NCBI RefSeq assembly: GCF_034190915.1
Contig: NW_026947627.1
Location: 310,001 to 374,000, forward strand
DNA from: Cavia porcellus
Taxonomy: Eukaryota > Chordata > Mammalia > Rodentia > Caviidae
DNA length: 64,000 bases
Direction of reading: 5' to 3'
In this document: positions 11,322-26,563 of the stretch, in pieces
Layout: every line of letters begins with the position of its first letter
Numbering within the stretch: the first letter of the stretch is position 1
The notes under the pieces: model-generated
What the model was told of the DNA's origin: nothing
Database searches by the model: none
The model's input: the letters and a program-made list of their open reading frames with translations, nothing else
Made by a program: the position numbers and the translations under genes

Positions 11322-13528
11322 CTCACTCCTACTAGTGAAGCTAATGTAACACACACCCATACAAGGCGCACCACCCCGTGATGTTTTTCTCACTCCTACT
11401 AGTGAATCTAATGTAACACACACCCATACAAGGCGCACCACCCCGTGATGTTTTTCTCACTCCTACTTGTGAATCTAATGTAACACACACCCATACAAGG
11501 CGCACCACCCCGTGATGTTTTTCTCACTCCTACTAGTGAATCTAATGTAACACACACCCATAGAATGCGCACCACCCCGTGATGTTTTTCTCACTCCCAC
11601 TAGTGAATGTAATGTAACACACACACATACAATGCGCACCACCCCGTGATGTTTTTCTCACTCCCTCTAGTGAATGTAATGTAACACACACCCATACAAT
11701 GCGCACCACCCCGTGATGGTTTTTCTCACTCCTACTAGTGAATTTAATGTAACACACAACCTTACAATGCGCACCACCCCGTGATGTTTTTCTCACTGCT
11801 ACTAGTGTATGTAATGTAACACACACCCATACAATGCGCACCACCCCGTGATGTTTTTCTCACTCCTACTAGTGAATCTAATGTAACACACACCCATACA
11901 ATGCGCACCACCCCGTGATGTTTTTCTCACTCCTACTAGTGAATCTAATGTAACACACACCCATACAATGCGCACCACCCCGTGATGTTTTTCTCACTCC
12001 TACTAGAGAATGTAATGTAACACACACGCATACAGTGCGCACCACCCCGTGATGTTTTTCTCACTCCTACTAGTGAATGTAATGTAACACACACCCATAC
12101 AATGCGCACCACCCCGTGATGTTTATCTCACTCCTACTAGTGAATGTAATGTAACACACACCCATACAATGCGCACCACCCCGTGATGTTTTTCTCACTC
12201 CTACTAGTGTATGTATTGTAACACACACCCATACAATGCGCACCACCCCGTGATGTTTTTCTCACTCCTACTAGTGAATGTAATGTAACACACACCCATA
12301 CAATGCGCACCACCCCGTGATGTTTTTCTCACTCCTACTAGTGAATGTAATGTAACACACACCCATACAATGCGCACCACCCCGTGATGTTTTTCTCACT
12401 CCTACTAGTGAATGTAATGTAACACACACCCATACAATGCGCACCACCCCGTGATGTTTTTCTCACTGCTACTAGTGAATCTAATGTAACACACACCCAT
12501 ACAATGCGCACCACCCCGTGATGTTTTTCTCACTGCTACTAGTGAATCTAATGTAACACACACCCATACAATGCGCACCACCCCGTGATGTTTTTCTCAC
12601 TCCTACTAGTGAATCTAAAGTAACACACACCCATACAATGCTCACCACCCCGTGATGTTGTTCTCACTGCTACTAGTGAATCTAATGTAACACACACCCA
12701 TACAATGCGCACCACCCCGTGATGTTTTTCTCACTCCTACTAGTGAATCTAATGTAACACACACCCATAAAAGGCGCACCACCCCGTGATGTTTTTCTCA
12801 CTGCTACTAGTGAATGTAATGTAACACACACCCATAAAAGGCGCACCACCCCGTGATGTTTTTCTCACTGCTACAAGTGAACGTAATGTAACACACACCC
12901 ATACAATGGGCACCACCCCGTGATGTTTTTCTCACTCCTACTAGTGAATCTAATGTAACACACACCCATACAATGCGCACCACCCCGTGATGTTTTTCTC
13001 ACTCCTACTAGTGAATCTAATGTAACACACACCCATACAATGCGCACCACCCCGTGATGTTTTTCTCACTCCTAGTAGTGAATCTAATGTAACACGCACC
13101 CATACAATGCGCACCACCCCGTGATGTTTTTCTCACTCCTACTAGTGAATGTAATTTATCACACACCCATACAATGCGCACCACCCCGTGATGTTTTTCT
13201 CACTCCTTCTAGTGAATGTAATGTAACACACACCCATACAAGGCGCACCACCCCGTGATGTTTTTCTCACTCCTACTAGTGAATGTAACACACACCCATA
13301 CAATGCGCAGCACCCCGTGATGATTTTCTCACTCCTACTAATGAAAGTAATGTAACACACACCCATACAATGCGCACCACCCCGTGATGTTTTTCTCACT
13401 CCTACTAGTGAATCTAATGTAACACACACCCATACAAGGCGCACCACCCCGTGATGTTTTTCTCACTCCTACTAGTGAATCTAATGTAACACACACCCAT
13501 ACAATGCGCACCACCCCGTGTTTTTTTT
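11322..13528 (+). repeat. 2,207-bp tandem duplication, copy 2
   Basis: Directly abuts copy 1. Differences noticed: C at 12,423 versus T at 10,216; G at 12,909 versus C at 10,702; CCTTCTAG near 13,207 versus CCTACTAG near 11,000; CTAATGAAAG near 13,338 versus CTAGTGAAAG near 11,131. No third copy follows: at 13,529 the expected GAAGC monomer is replaced by an ordinary C20 monomer. The last unit of this copy carries GTGTTTTTTTTCTC near 13,519, a same-length change of ATG to TTT. Confidence 0.93.
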
Positions 13529-16500
13529 CTCACTCCTACTAGTGAATCTAATGTAACACACACCCATACAAGGCGCACCACCCCGTGATGTTTTTCTCAC
13601 TCCTACTAGTGAATCTAATGTAACACACACCCATACAATGCGCACCACCCCGTGATGTTTTTCTCACTCCTACTAGTGAATCTAATGTAACACACACCCA
13701 TACAATGCGCACCACCCCGTGATGTTTTTCTCACTCCTAGTAGTGAATCTAATGTAACACACACCCATACAATGCGCACCACCCCGTGATGTTTTTCTCA
13801 GTCCTACTAGTGAATGTAATGTAACACACACCCATACAATGCGCACCACCCCGTGATGTTTTTCTCACTGCTACTAGTGAATGTAATGTAACACACACCC
13901 ATACAATGCGCACCACCCCGTGATGTTTTTCTCACCGCTACTAGTGAATGTAATGTAACACACACCCATACAATGCGCACCACCCCGTGATGTTTTTCTC
14001 ACTCCTACTAGTGAATGTAATGTAACACACACCCATACAATGCGCACCACCCCGTGATGTTTTTCTCACTCCTACTAGTGAATCTAATGTAACACACACC
14101 CATACAATGCGCACCACCCCGTGATGTTTTTCTCACTCCTACTAGTGAATGTAATGTAACACACACCCATACAATGCGCACCACCCCGTGATGTTTTTCT
14201 CACTCCTACTAGTGAATCTAATGTAACACACACCCATACAATGCGCACCACCCCGTGATGTTTTTCTCACTCCTACTAGTGAATCTAATGTAACACACAC
14301 CCATACAATGCGCACCACCCCGTGATGCTTTTCTCGCTCCTACTAGTGAATCTAATGTAACACACACCCATACAATGCGCACCACCCGGTGATGTTTTTC
14401 TCACTCCTACTAGTGAATCTAATGTAACACACACCCATACAATGCGCACCACCCCGTGATGTTTTTCTCACTCCTACTAGTGAATGTAATGTAACACACT
14501 CCCATACAATGCGCACCCCCCCGTGATGTTTTTCTCACTCCTACTAGTGAATGTAAAGTAACACACACCCATACAATGCGCACCCCCCCGTGATGTATTT
14601 CTCACTCCTACTAGTGAATGTAATGTAACACACACGCATACAATGCGCACCACCCCGTGATGTTTTTCTCACTCCTACTAGTGAATGTAATGTAACACAC
14701 ACCCATACAATGCGCACCACCCCGTGATGTTTTTCTCACTCCTTCTAGTGAATGTAATGTAACACACACCCATACAATGCGCACCACCCCGTGATGTTTT
14801 TCTCACTCCTACTAGTGAATGTAATGTAACACACACCCTTACAATGCGCACCACCCCTTGATGTTTTTCTCACTGCTACTAGTGTATGTAATGTAACACA
14901 CACCCATACAATGCGCACCACCCCGTGATGTTTTTCTCACTCCTACTAGTGAATCTAATGTAACACACACCCATACAATGCGCACCACCCCGTGATGTTT
15001 TTCTCACTGCTACTAGTGAATCTAATGTAACACACACCCATACAATGCGCACCACCCCGTGATGTTTTTCTCACTGCTACTAGTGAATCTAATGTAACAC
15101 ACACCCATGCAACGCGCACCACCCCGTGATGTTTTTCTCACTGCTACTAGTGAATCTAACGTACCACACACCCATACAATGCGCACCACCCCGTGATGTT
15201 TTTCTCAGTGCTACTAGTGAATCTAAGGTAACACACACCCATACAATGCGCACCACCCCGTGATGTTTTTCTCACTCCTACTAGTGAATGTAATGTAACA
15301 CACACCCATACAAGGCGCAGCACCCCGTGATGTTTTTCTCACTCCTACTAGTGAATGTAATGTAACACACACCCATACAATGCGCACCACCCCGTGATGT
15401 TTCTCTCACTCCTACTAGTGAATGTAATGTAACACACACCCATACAATGCGCACCACCCCGTGATGTTTTTCTCACTCCTACTAGTGTATGTATTGTAAC
15501 ACACACCCATAAAATGCGCACCACCCCGTGATGTTTTTCTCACTGCTACTAGGGAATCTAATGTAACACACACCCATACAATGCGCACCACCCCGTGATG
15601 TTTTTCTCACTGCTACTAGTGAATCTAATGTAACACACACCCATACAATGCGCACCACCCCGTGATGTTTTTCTGACTGCTACTAGTGAATCTAATGTAA
15701 CACACACCCATACAATGCTCACCACCCCGTGATGTTGTTCTCACTGCTACTAGTGAATCTAATGTAACACACACCCATACAATGCGCACCACCCCGTGAT
15801 GTTTTTCTCACTCCTATTAGTGAATCTAATGTAACACACACCCATACAAGGCGCACCACCCCGTGATGTTTTTCTCACTCCTACTTGTGAATCTAATGTA
15901 ACACACACCCATACAAGGCGCACCACCCCGTGATATTTTTCTCACTCCTACTAGTGAATCTAATGTAACACACACCCATAGAATGCGCACCACCCCGTGA
16001 TGTTTTTCTCACTCCCACTAGTGAATGTAATGTAACACACACCCATACAATGCGCACCACCCCGTGATGTTTTTCTCACTCCCTCTAGTGAATGAAATGT
16101 AACACACACCCATACAATGCGCACCACCCCGTGATGGTTTTTCTCACTCCTACTAGTGAATGTAATGTAACACACACCCTTACAATGCGCACCACCCCGT
16201 GATGTTTTTCTCACTGCTACTAGTGTATGTAATGTAACACACACCCATACAATGCGCACCACCCCGTGATGTTTTTCTCAGTGCTACTAGTGAATCTAAT
16301 GTAACACACACCCATACAATGCACACCACCCCGTGATGTTTTTCTCAGTGCTACTAGTTAATCTAATGTAACACACACCCATACAATGCGCACCACCCCG
16401 TGATGTTTTTCTCACTCCTACTAGTGAATCTAATGTAACACACACCCATACAAGGCGCACCACCCCGTGATGATTTTCTCACTCCTGCTAGTGAATGTAA

Positions 16501-19500
16501 TGTAACACACACCCATACAATGCGCACCACCCCGTGATGTTTTTCTCACTCCTACTAGTGAATCTAATGTAACACACACCCATACAATGCGCACCACCCC
16601 GTGATGTTTTTCTCACTCCTACTAGTGAATCTAATGTAACACACACCCATACAATGCGCACCACCCCGTGATGTTTTTCTCACTCCTACTAGTGAATCTA
16701 ATGTAACACACACCCATACAATGCGCACCACCCCGTGATGTTTTTCTCACTCCTACTAGTGAATCTAATGTAACACACACCCATACAATGCGCACCACCC
16801 CGTGATGTTTTTCTCACTCCTACTAGTGAAGCTAATGTAACACACACCCATACAAGGCGCACCACCCCGTGATGTTTTTCTCACTCCTACTAGTGAATCT
16901 AATGTAACACACACCCATACAAGGCGCACCACCCCGTGATGTTTTTCTCACTCCTACTTGTGAATCTAATGTAACACACACCCATACAAGGCGCAACACC
17001 CCGTGATGTTTTTCTCACTCCTACTAGTGAATCTAATGTAACACACACCCATAGAATGCGCACCACCCCGTGATGTTTTTCTCACTCCCACTAGTGAATG
17101 TAATGTAACACACACACATACAATGCGCACCACCCCGTGATGTTTTTCTCACTCCCTCTAGTGAATGTAATGTAACACACACCCATACAATGCGCACCAC
17201 CCCGTGATGTATTTCTCACTGCTACTAGTGAATGTAATGTAACACACACCCATACAATGCGCACCACCCCGTGATGTTTTTCTCACTGCTACTAGTGAAT
17301 GTAATGTAACACACACCCACACAATGCGCACCACCCCGTGATGTTTCTCTCACTGCTACTAGTGAATGTAATGTAACACACACCCACACAATGCGCACCA
17401 CCCCGTGATGTTTTTCTCACTGCTACTAGTGAATGTAATGTAATACACACCCATACAATGCGCACCACCCCGTGATGTTTTTCTCACTCCTACTAGTGAA
17501 TCTAATGTAACACACACCCATACAATGCGCACCACCCCGTGATGTTTTTCTCATTCCTACTAGTGAATCTAATGTAACACACACCCATACAATGCGCACC
17601 ACCCCGTGATGTTTTTCTCACTCCTACTAGTGAATCTAATGTAACACACACCCATACAATGCGCACCACCCCGTGATGTTTTTCTCACTCCTACTAGTGA
17701 ATCTAATGTAACACACACCCATACAATGCGCACCACCCCGTGATGTTTTTCTCACTCCTACTAGTGAATCTAATGTAACACACACCCATACAATGCGCAC
17801 CACCCCGTGATGTTTATCTCACTCCTACTAGTGAATGTAATGTAACACACACCCATACAATGCGCACCACCCCGTGATGTTTTTCTCACTCCTACTAGTG
17901 TATGTATTGTAACACACACCCATACAATGCGCACCACCCCGTGATGTTTTTCTCACTCCTACTAGTGAATGTAATGTAACACACACCCATACAATGCGCA
18001 CCACCCCGTGATGTTTTTCTCACTCCTACTAGTGAATGTAATGTAACACACACCCATACAATGCGCACCACCCCGTGATGTTTTTCTCACTCCTACTAGT
18101 GAATGTAATGTAACACACACCCATACAATGCGCACCACCCCGTGATGTTTTTCTCACTGCTACTAGTGAATCTAATGTAACACACACCCATACAATGCGC
18201 ACCACCCCGTGATGTTTTTCTCACTGCTACTAGTGAATCTAATGTAACACACACCCATACAATGCGCACCACCCCGTGATGTTTTTCTCACTCCTACTAG
18301 TTAATCTAATGTAACACACACCCATACAATGCTCACCACCCCGTGATGTTGTTCTCACTGCTACTAGTGAATCTAATGTAACACACACCCATACAATGCG
18401 CACCACCCCGTGATGTTTTTCTCACTCCTACTAGTGAATGTAATGTAACACACACCCATAAAAGGCGCACCACCCCGTGATGTTTTTCTCACTCCTACTA
18501 GTGAATGTAATGTAACACACACCCATAAAAGGCGCACCACCCCGTGATGTTTTTCTCACTGCTACAAGTGAACGTAATGTAACACACACACATACAATGC
18601 GCACCACCCCGTGATGTTTTTCTCACTCCTACTAGTGAATCTAATGTAACACACACCCATACAATGCGCACCACCCCGTGATGTTTTTCTCACTCCTACT
18701 AGTGAATCTAATGTAACACACACCCATACAATGCGCACCACCCCGTGATGTTTTTCTCACTCCTACTAGTGAATCTAATGTAACACACACCCATACAATG
18801 CGCACCACCCCGTGATGTTTTTCTCACTGCTACTAGTGAATGTAATGTAACACACACCCACACAATGCGCACCACCCCGTGATGTTTTTCTCACTGCTAC
18901 TAGTGAATGTAATGTAACACACACCCACACAATGCGCACCACCCCGTGATGTTTTTCTCACTGCTACTAGTGAATGTAATGTAATACACACCCATACAAT
19001 GCGCACCACCCCGTGATGTTTTTCTCACTCCTACTAGTGAATGTAATGTAACACACACCCATACAAGGCGCACCACCCCGTGATGTTTTTCTCACTCCTA
19101 CTAGTGAATGTAACACACACCCATACAATGCGCAGCACCCCGTGATGATTTTCTCACTCCTACTAGTGAAAGTAATGTAACACACACCCATACAATGCGC
19201 ACCACCCCGTGATGTTTTTCTCACTCCTACTAGTGAATGTAATGTAACACACACCCATACAATGCGCACCACCCCGTGATGTTTTTCTCACTCCTACTAG
19301 TGAATGTAATGTAACACACAACCATACAATGCGCACCACCCCGTGATGTTTTTCTCACTGCTACTAGTGAATGTAATGTAACACACACCCATACAATGCG
19401 CACCACCCCGTGATGTTTTTCTCACCGCTACTAGTGAATGTAATGTAACACACACCCATACAATGCGCACCACCCCGTGATGTTTTTCTCACTCCTACTA

Positions 19501-22500
19501 GTGAATCTAATGTAACACACACCCATACAATGCGCACCACCCCGTGATGTTTTTCTCACTCCTACTAGTGAATCTAATGTAACACACACCCATACAATGC
19601 GCACCACCCCGTGATGTTTTTCTCACTCCTACTAGTGAATGTAATGTAACACACACCCATACAATGCGCACCACCCCGTGATGTTTTTCTCACTCCTACT
19701 AGTGAATCTAATGTAACACACACCCATACAATGCGCACCACCCCGTGATGTTTTTCTCACTCCTACTAGTGAATCTAATGTAACACACACCCATACAATG
19801 CGCACCACCCCGTGATGTTTTTCTCACTCCTACTAGTGAATGTAATGTAACACACTCCCATACAATGCGCACCCCCCCGTGATGTTTTTCTCACTCCTAC
19901 TAGTGAATGTAAAGTAACACACACCCATACAATGCGCACCCCCCCGTGATGTATTTCTCACTCCTACTAGTGAATGTAATGTAACACACACCCATACAAT
20001 GCGCACCACCCCGTGATGTTTTTCTCACTCCTACTAGTGAATGTAATGTAACACACACCCATACAATGCGCACCACCCCGTGATGTTTTTCTCACTTCTT
20101 CTAGTGAATGTAATGTAACACACACCCATACAATGCGCACCACCCCGTGATGTTTTTCTCACTCCTACTAGTGAATGTAATGTAACACACACCCTTACAA
20201 TGCGCACCACCCCGTGATGTTTTTCTCACTTCTTCTAGTGAATGTAATGTAACACACACCCATACAATGCGCACCACCCCGTGATGTTTTTCTCACTCCT
20301 ACTAGTGAATCTAATGTAACACACACCCATACAATGCGAACCACCCCGTGATGTTTTTCTCACTGCTACTAGTGAATCTAATGTAACACACACCCATACA
20401 ATGCGCACCACCCCGTGATGTTTTTCTCACTGCTACTAGTGAATCTAATGTAACACACACCCATGCAACGCGCACCACCCCGTGATGTTTTTCTCACTGC
20501 TACTAGTGAATCTAACGTAACACACACCCATACAATGCGCACCACCCCGTGATGTTTTTCTCAGTGCTACTAGTGAATCTAATGTAACACACACCCATAC
20601 AATGCGCACCACCCCGTGATGTTTTTCTCACTGCTACTAGTGAATCTAATGTAACACACACCCATACAATGCGCACCACCCCGTGATGTTTTTCTCACTC
20701 CTACTAGTGAATGTAATGTAACACACACCCATACAAGGCGCACCACCCCGTGATGTTTTTCTCACTCCTACTAGTGAATGTAATGTAACACACACCCATA
20801 CAATGCGCACCACCCCGTGATGTTTCTCTCACTCCTACTAGTGAATGTAATGTAACACACACCCATACAATGCGCACCACCCCGTGATGTTTTTCTCACT
20901 CCTACTATGTATGTATTGTAACACACACCCATACAATGCGCACCACCCCGTGATGTCTTTCTCACTGCTACTAATGAATCTAATGTAACACACACCCATA
21001 CAATTCGCACCACCCCGTGATGTTTTTCTCACTGCTACTAGTGAATCTAATGTAACACACACCCATACAATGCGCACCACCCCGTGATGTTTTTCTCACT
21101 GCTACTAGTGAATCTAATGTAACACACACCCATACAATGCTCACCACCCCGTGATGTTGTTCTCACTGCTACTAGTGAATCTAATGTAACACACACCCAT
21201 ACAATGCGCACCACCCCGTGATGTTTTTCTCACTCCTACTAGTGAATGTAATGTAACACACACCCATACAAGGCGCACCACCCCGTGATGTTTTTCTCAC
21301 TCCTACTTGTGAATGTAATGTAACACACACCCATAAAAGGCGCACCACCCCGTGATGTTTTTCTCACTCCTACTAGTGAATCTAATGTAACACACACCCA
21401 TACAATGCGCACCACCCCGTGATGTTTTTCTCACTCCTACTAGTGAATCTAATGTAACACACACCCATACAATGCGCAACACCCCGTGATGTTTTTCTCA
21501 CTCCTAGTAGTGAATCTAATGTAACACACACCCATACAATGCGCACCACCCCGTGATGTTTTTCTCACTCCTACTAGTGCATGTAATTTATCACACACCC
21601 ATACAATGCGCACCACCCCGTGATGTTTTTCTCACTCCTACTAGTGAATGTAATGTAACACACACCCATACAAGGCGCACCACCCCGTGATGTTTTTCTC
21701 ACTCCTACTAGTGAATGTAACACACACCCATACAATGCGCAGCACCCCGTGATGATTTTCTCACTCCTACTAGTGAAAGTAATGTAACACACACCCATAC
21801 AATGCGCACCACCCCGTGATGTTTTTCTCACTCCTACTAGTGAATCTAATGTAACACACACCCATACAATGCGCACCACCCCGTGATGTTTTTCTCACTC
21901 CTAGTAGTGAATCTAATGTAACACACACCCATACAATGCGCACCACCCCGTGATGTTTTTCTCACTCCTACTAGTGAATGTAATTTATCACACACCCATA
22001 CAATGCGCACAACCCCGTGATGTTTTTCTCACTCCTACTAGTGAATGTAACGTAACACACACCCATACAAGGCGCACCACCCCGTGATGTTTTTCTCACT
22101 CCTACTAGTGAATGTAACACACACCCATACAATGCGCAGCACCCCGTGATGATTTTCTCACTCCTACTAGTGAAAGTAATGTAACACACACCCATACAAT
22201 GCGCACCACCCCGTGATGTTTTTCTCACTCCTACTAGTGAATGTAAAGTAACACACACCCATACAATGCGCACCACCCCATGATGTTTTTCTCACTCCTA
22301 CTAGTGAATGTAATGTAACACACACCCATACAATGCGCACCACCCCGTGATGTTTTTCTCACTCCTACTAGTGAATGTAATGTAACACACACCCATACAA
22401 TGCGCACCACCCCGTGATGTTTTTCTCACTCCTAATAGTGAATCTAATGTAACACACACCCATACAATGCGCACCACCCCGTGATGTTTTTCTCACTCCT

Positions 22501-23496
22501 ACTAGTGAATCTAATGTAACACACACCCATACAATGCGCACCACCCCGTGATGTTTTTCTCACTCCTACTAGTGAATCTAATGTAACACACACCCATACA
22601 ATGCGCACCACCCCGTGATGTTTTTCTCACTCCTACTAGTGAATGTAATGTAACACACACCCATACAATGCGCACCACCCCGTGATGTTTTTCTCACTCC
22701 TACTTGTGAATCTAATGTAACACACACCCATACAATGCGCACCACCCCGTGATGTTTTTCTCACTCCTACTAGTGAATCTAATGTAACACACACCCATAC
22801 AATGCGCACCACCACGTGATGTTTTTCTCACTCCTACTAGTGAATCTAATGTAACACACACCCATACAATGCGCACCACCCGGTGATGTTTTTCTCACTC
22901 CTACTAGTGAATCTAATGTAACACACACCCATACAATGCGCACCACCCCGTGATGTTTTTCTCACTCCTACTAGTGAATGTAATGTAACACACTCCCATA
23001 CAATGCGCACCCCCCCGTGATGTTTTTCTCACTCCTACTAGTGAATGTAAAGTAACACACACCCATACAATGCGCACACCCCCGTGATGTATTTCTCACT
23101 CCTACTAGTGAATGTAATGTAACACACACCCATACAATGCGCACCACCCCGTGATGTTTTTCTCACTCCTACTAGTGAATGTAATGTAACACACACCCAT
23201 ACAATGCGCACCACCCCGTGATGTTTTTCTCACTCCTACTAGTGAATCTAATGTAACACACACCCATACAATGCGCACCACCCCGTGATGATTTTCTCAC
23301 TCCTACTAGTGAATGTAATGTAACACACACCCATACAATGCGCACCACCCCGTGATGTTTTTCTCACTCCTACTAGTGAATCTAATGTAACACACACCCA
23401 TACAAGGCGCACCACCCCGTGATGTTTTTCTCACTCCTACTAGTGAATCTAATGTAACACACATCCATACAAGGCGCACCACCCCGTGATGTTTTT
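13529..23496 (+). repeat. Satellite mosaic between two duplications
   Basis: About 149 monomers. Recognisable strings: C7 haplotypes at 14,497, 19,854 and 22,991; a GATGG haplotype at 15,960-16,262; a truncated one at 17,050-17,205; 62-bp haplotypes around 19,111, 21,711 and 22,109; a 66-bp monomer near 20,907 (CCTACTATGTATG). A string of about 1.5 kb starting near 13,860 recurs near 19,350. Its CTCACCGCTA mark is offset 5,490 bp (13,931/19,421) and its CCATGCAACG mark 5,356 bp (15,105/20,461), so the right copy lacks two monomers, among them the GATGCTTTTCTCGC one near 14,327. Confidence 0.85.
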
Positions 23497-26400
23497 CTCA
23501 CTCCTACTAGTGAATCTAATGTAACACACACCCATACAAGGCGCACCACCCCGTGATGTTTTTCTCACTCCTACTAGTGAATCTAATGTAACACACACCC
23601 ATACAAGGCGCACCACCCCGTCATGTTTTTCTCACTCCTACTACTGAATCTAATGTATCACACACCCATACAAGGCGCACCACCCCGTGATGTTTTTCTG
23701 ACTCCTACTAGTGAATCTAATGAAACACACACCCATACAATGCGCACCACCCCGTGATGTTTTTCTCACTCCTACTAGTGAATGTAATGTAACACACACC
23801 CATACAATGCGCACCACCCCGTGATGTTTTTCTCACTCCTACTAGTGAATGTAACACACACCCATACAATGCACACCACCCCGTGATGATTTTCTCACTC
23901 CTACTAGTGAAAGTAATGTAACACACACCCATACAATGCGCACCACCCCGTGATGTTTTTCTCACTCCTACTAGTGAATGTAATGTAACACACACCCATA
24001 CAATGCGCACCACCCCGTGATGTTTTTCTCACTCCTACTAGTGAATGTAATGTAACACACTCCCATACAATGCGCACCCCCCCGTGATGTTTTTCTCACT
24101 CCTACTAGTGAATGTAAAGTAACACACACCCATACAATGCGCACCCCCCCGTGATGTATTTCTCACTCCTACTAGTGAATGTAATGTAACACACACCCAT
24201 ACAATGCGCACCACCCCGTGATGTTTTTCTCACTCCTACTAGTGAATGTAATGTAACACACACCCATACAATGCGCACCACCCCGTGATGTTTTTCTCAC
24301 TCCTTCTAGTGAATGTAATGTAACACACACCCATACAATGCGCACCACCCCGTGATGTTTTTCTCACTCCTACTAGTGAATGTAATGTAACACACACCCT
24401 TACAATGCGCACCACCCTGTGATGTTTTTCTCACTGCTACTAGTGTATGTAATGTAACACACACCCATACAATGCGCACCACCCCGTGATGTTTTTCTCA
24501 CTCCTACTAGTGAATCTAATGTAACACACACCCATACAATGCGCACCACCCCGTGATGTTTTTCTCACTGCTACTAGTGAATCTAATGTAACACACACCC
24601 ATACAATGCGCACCACCCCGTGATGTTTTTCTCACTGCTACTAGTGAATCTAATGTAACACACACCCATACAACGCGCACCACCCCGTGATGTTTTTCTC
24701 ACTGCTACTAGTGAATCTAACGTAACACACACCCATACAATGCGCACCACCCCGTGATGTTTTTCTCAGTGCTACTAGTGAATCTAACGTAACACACACC
24801 CATACAATGCGCACCACCCCGTGATGTTTTTCTCACTGCTACTAGTGAATCTAATGTAATACACACCCATACAATGCGCACCACCCCGTGATGTTTTTCT
24901 CACTCCTACTAGTGAATCTAATGTAACACACACGCATACAATGCGCACCACCCCGTGATGTTTTTCTCACTCCTACTAGTGAATCTAATGTAACACACAC
25001 CCATACAATGCGCACCACCCCGTGATGTTTTTCTCACTCCTACTAGTGAATGTAATGTAACACACACCCATACAAGGCGCACCACCCCGTGATGTTTTTC
25101 TCACTCCTACTAGTGAATGTAATGTAACACACACCCATAAAAGGCGCACCACCCCGTGATGTTTTTCTCACTCCTACTAGTGAATCTAATGTAACACACA
25201 CCCATACAATGCGCACCACCCCGTGATGTTTTTCTCACTCCTACTAGTGAATCTAATGTAACACACACCCATACAATGCGCACCACCCCGTGATGTTTTT
25301 CTCACTCCTAGTAGTGAATCTAATGTAACACACACCCATACAATGCGCACCACCCCGTGATGTTTTTCTCACTCCTACTAGTGAATGTAATTTATCACAC
25401 ACCCATACAATGCGCACCACCCCGTGATGTTTTTCTCACTCCTACTAGTGAATGTAATGTAACACACACCCATACAAGGCGCACCACCCCGTGATGTTTT
25501 TCTCACTCCTACTAGTGAATGTAACACACACCCATACAATGCGCAGCACCCCGTGATGATTTTCTCACTCCTACTAGTGAAAGTAATGTAACACACACCC
25601 ATACAATGCGCACCACCCCGTGATGTTTTTCTCACTCCTACTAGTGAATCTAATGTAACACACACCCATACAATGCGCACCACCCCGTGATGTTTTTCTC
25701 ACTCCTAGTAGTGAATGTAATGTAACACACACCCATACAATGCGCACCACCCCGTGATGTTTTTCTCACTCCTACTAGTGAATGTAATTTATCACACACC
25801 CATACAATGCGCACCACCCCGTGATGTTTTTCTCACTCCTACTAGTGAATGTAATGTAACACACACCCATACAAGGCGCACCACCCCGTGATGTTTTTCT
25901 CACTCCTACTAGTGAATGTAACACACACCCATACAATGCACAGCACCCCGTGATGATTTTCTCACTCCTACTAGTGAAAGTAATGTAACACACACCCATA
26001 CAATGCGCACCACCCCGTGATGTTTTTCTCACTCCTACTAGTGAATGTAATGTAACACACACCCATACAATGCGCACCACCCCGTGATGTTTTTCTCACT
26101 CCTACTAGTGAATGTAATGTAACACACACCCATACAATGCGCACCACCCCGTGATGTTTTTCTCACTCCTACTAGTGAATCTAATGTAACACACACCCAT
26201 ACAATGCGCACCACCCCGTGATGTTTTTCTCACTCCTACTAGTGAATCTAATGTAACACACACCCATACAATGCGCACCACCCCGTGATGTTTTTCTCAC
26301 TCCTACTAGTGAATGTAATGTAACACACACCCATACAATGCGCACCACCCCGTGATGTTTTTCTCACTCCTACTTGTGAATCTAATGTAACACACACCCA

Positions 26401-26563
26401 TACAATGCGCACGACCCCGTGATGTTTTTCTCACTCCTACTAGTGAATCTAATGTAACACACACCCATACAATGCGCACCACCCCGTGATGTTTTTCTCA
26501 CTCCTACTAGTGAATCTAATGTAACACACACCCATACAATGCGCACCACCCGGTGATGTTTTT
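23497..26563 (+). repeat. 3,067-bp tandem duplication, copy 1 (46 monomers)
   Basis: Starts with CAAGGCGC monomers and includes CCGTCATG (23,620), CTACTACTG with GTATCACAC, TTTTCTGACTCC, TAATGAAACAC, a 62-bp monomer near 23,849, a C7 haplotype near 24,057, and two further 62-bp monomers near 25,519 and 25,911. The period is 46 x 67 minus three 5-bp deletions. The segment 24,229-24,630 (exactly six monomers, 402 bp, with CCTTCTAG, CCCTTACA and GTGTATG marks) has no counterpart in copy 2. Confidence 0.9.

Noticed and set aside
13511..13530. Possible 68-bp or frame-changing monomer at GTGTTTTTTTTCTC
   Set aside because: The spacing to the flanking CTCACT marks is exactly 67 bp, so it is a substitution of ATG to TTT and not an insertion.
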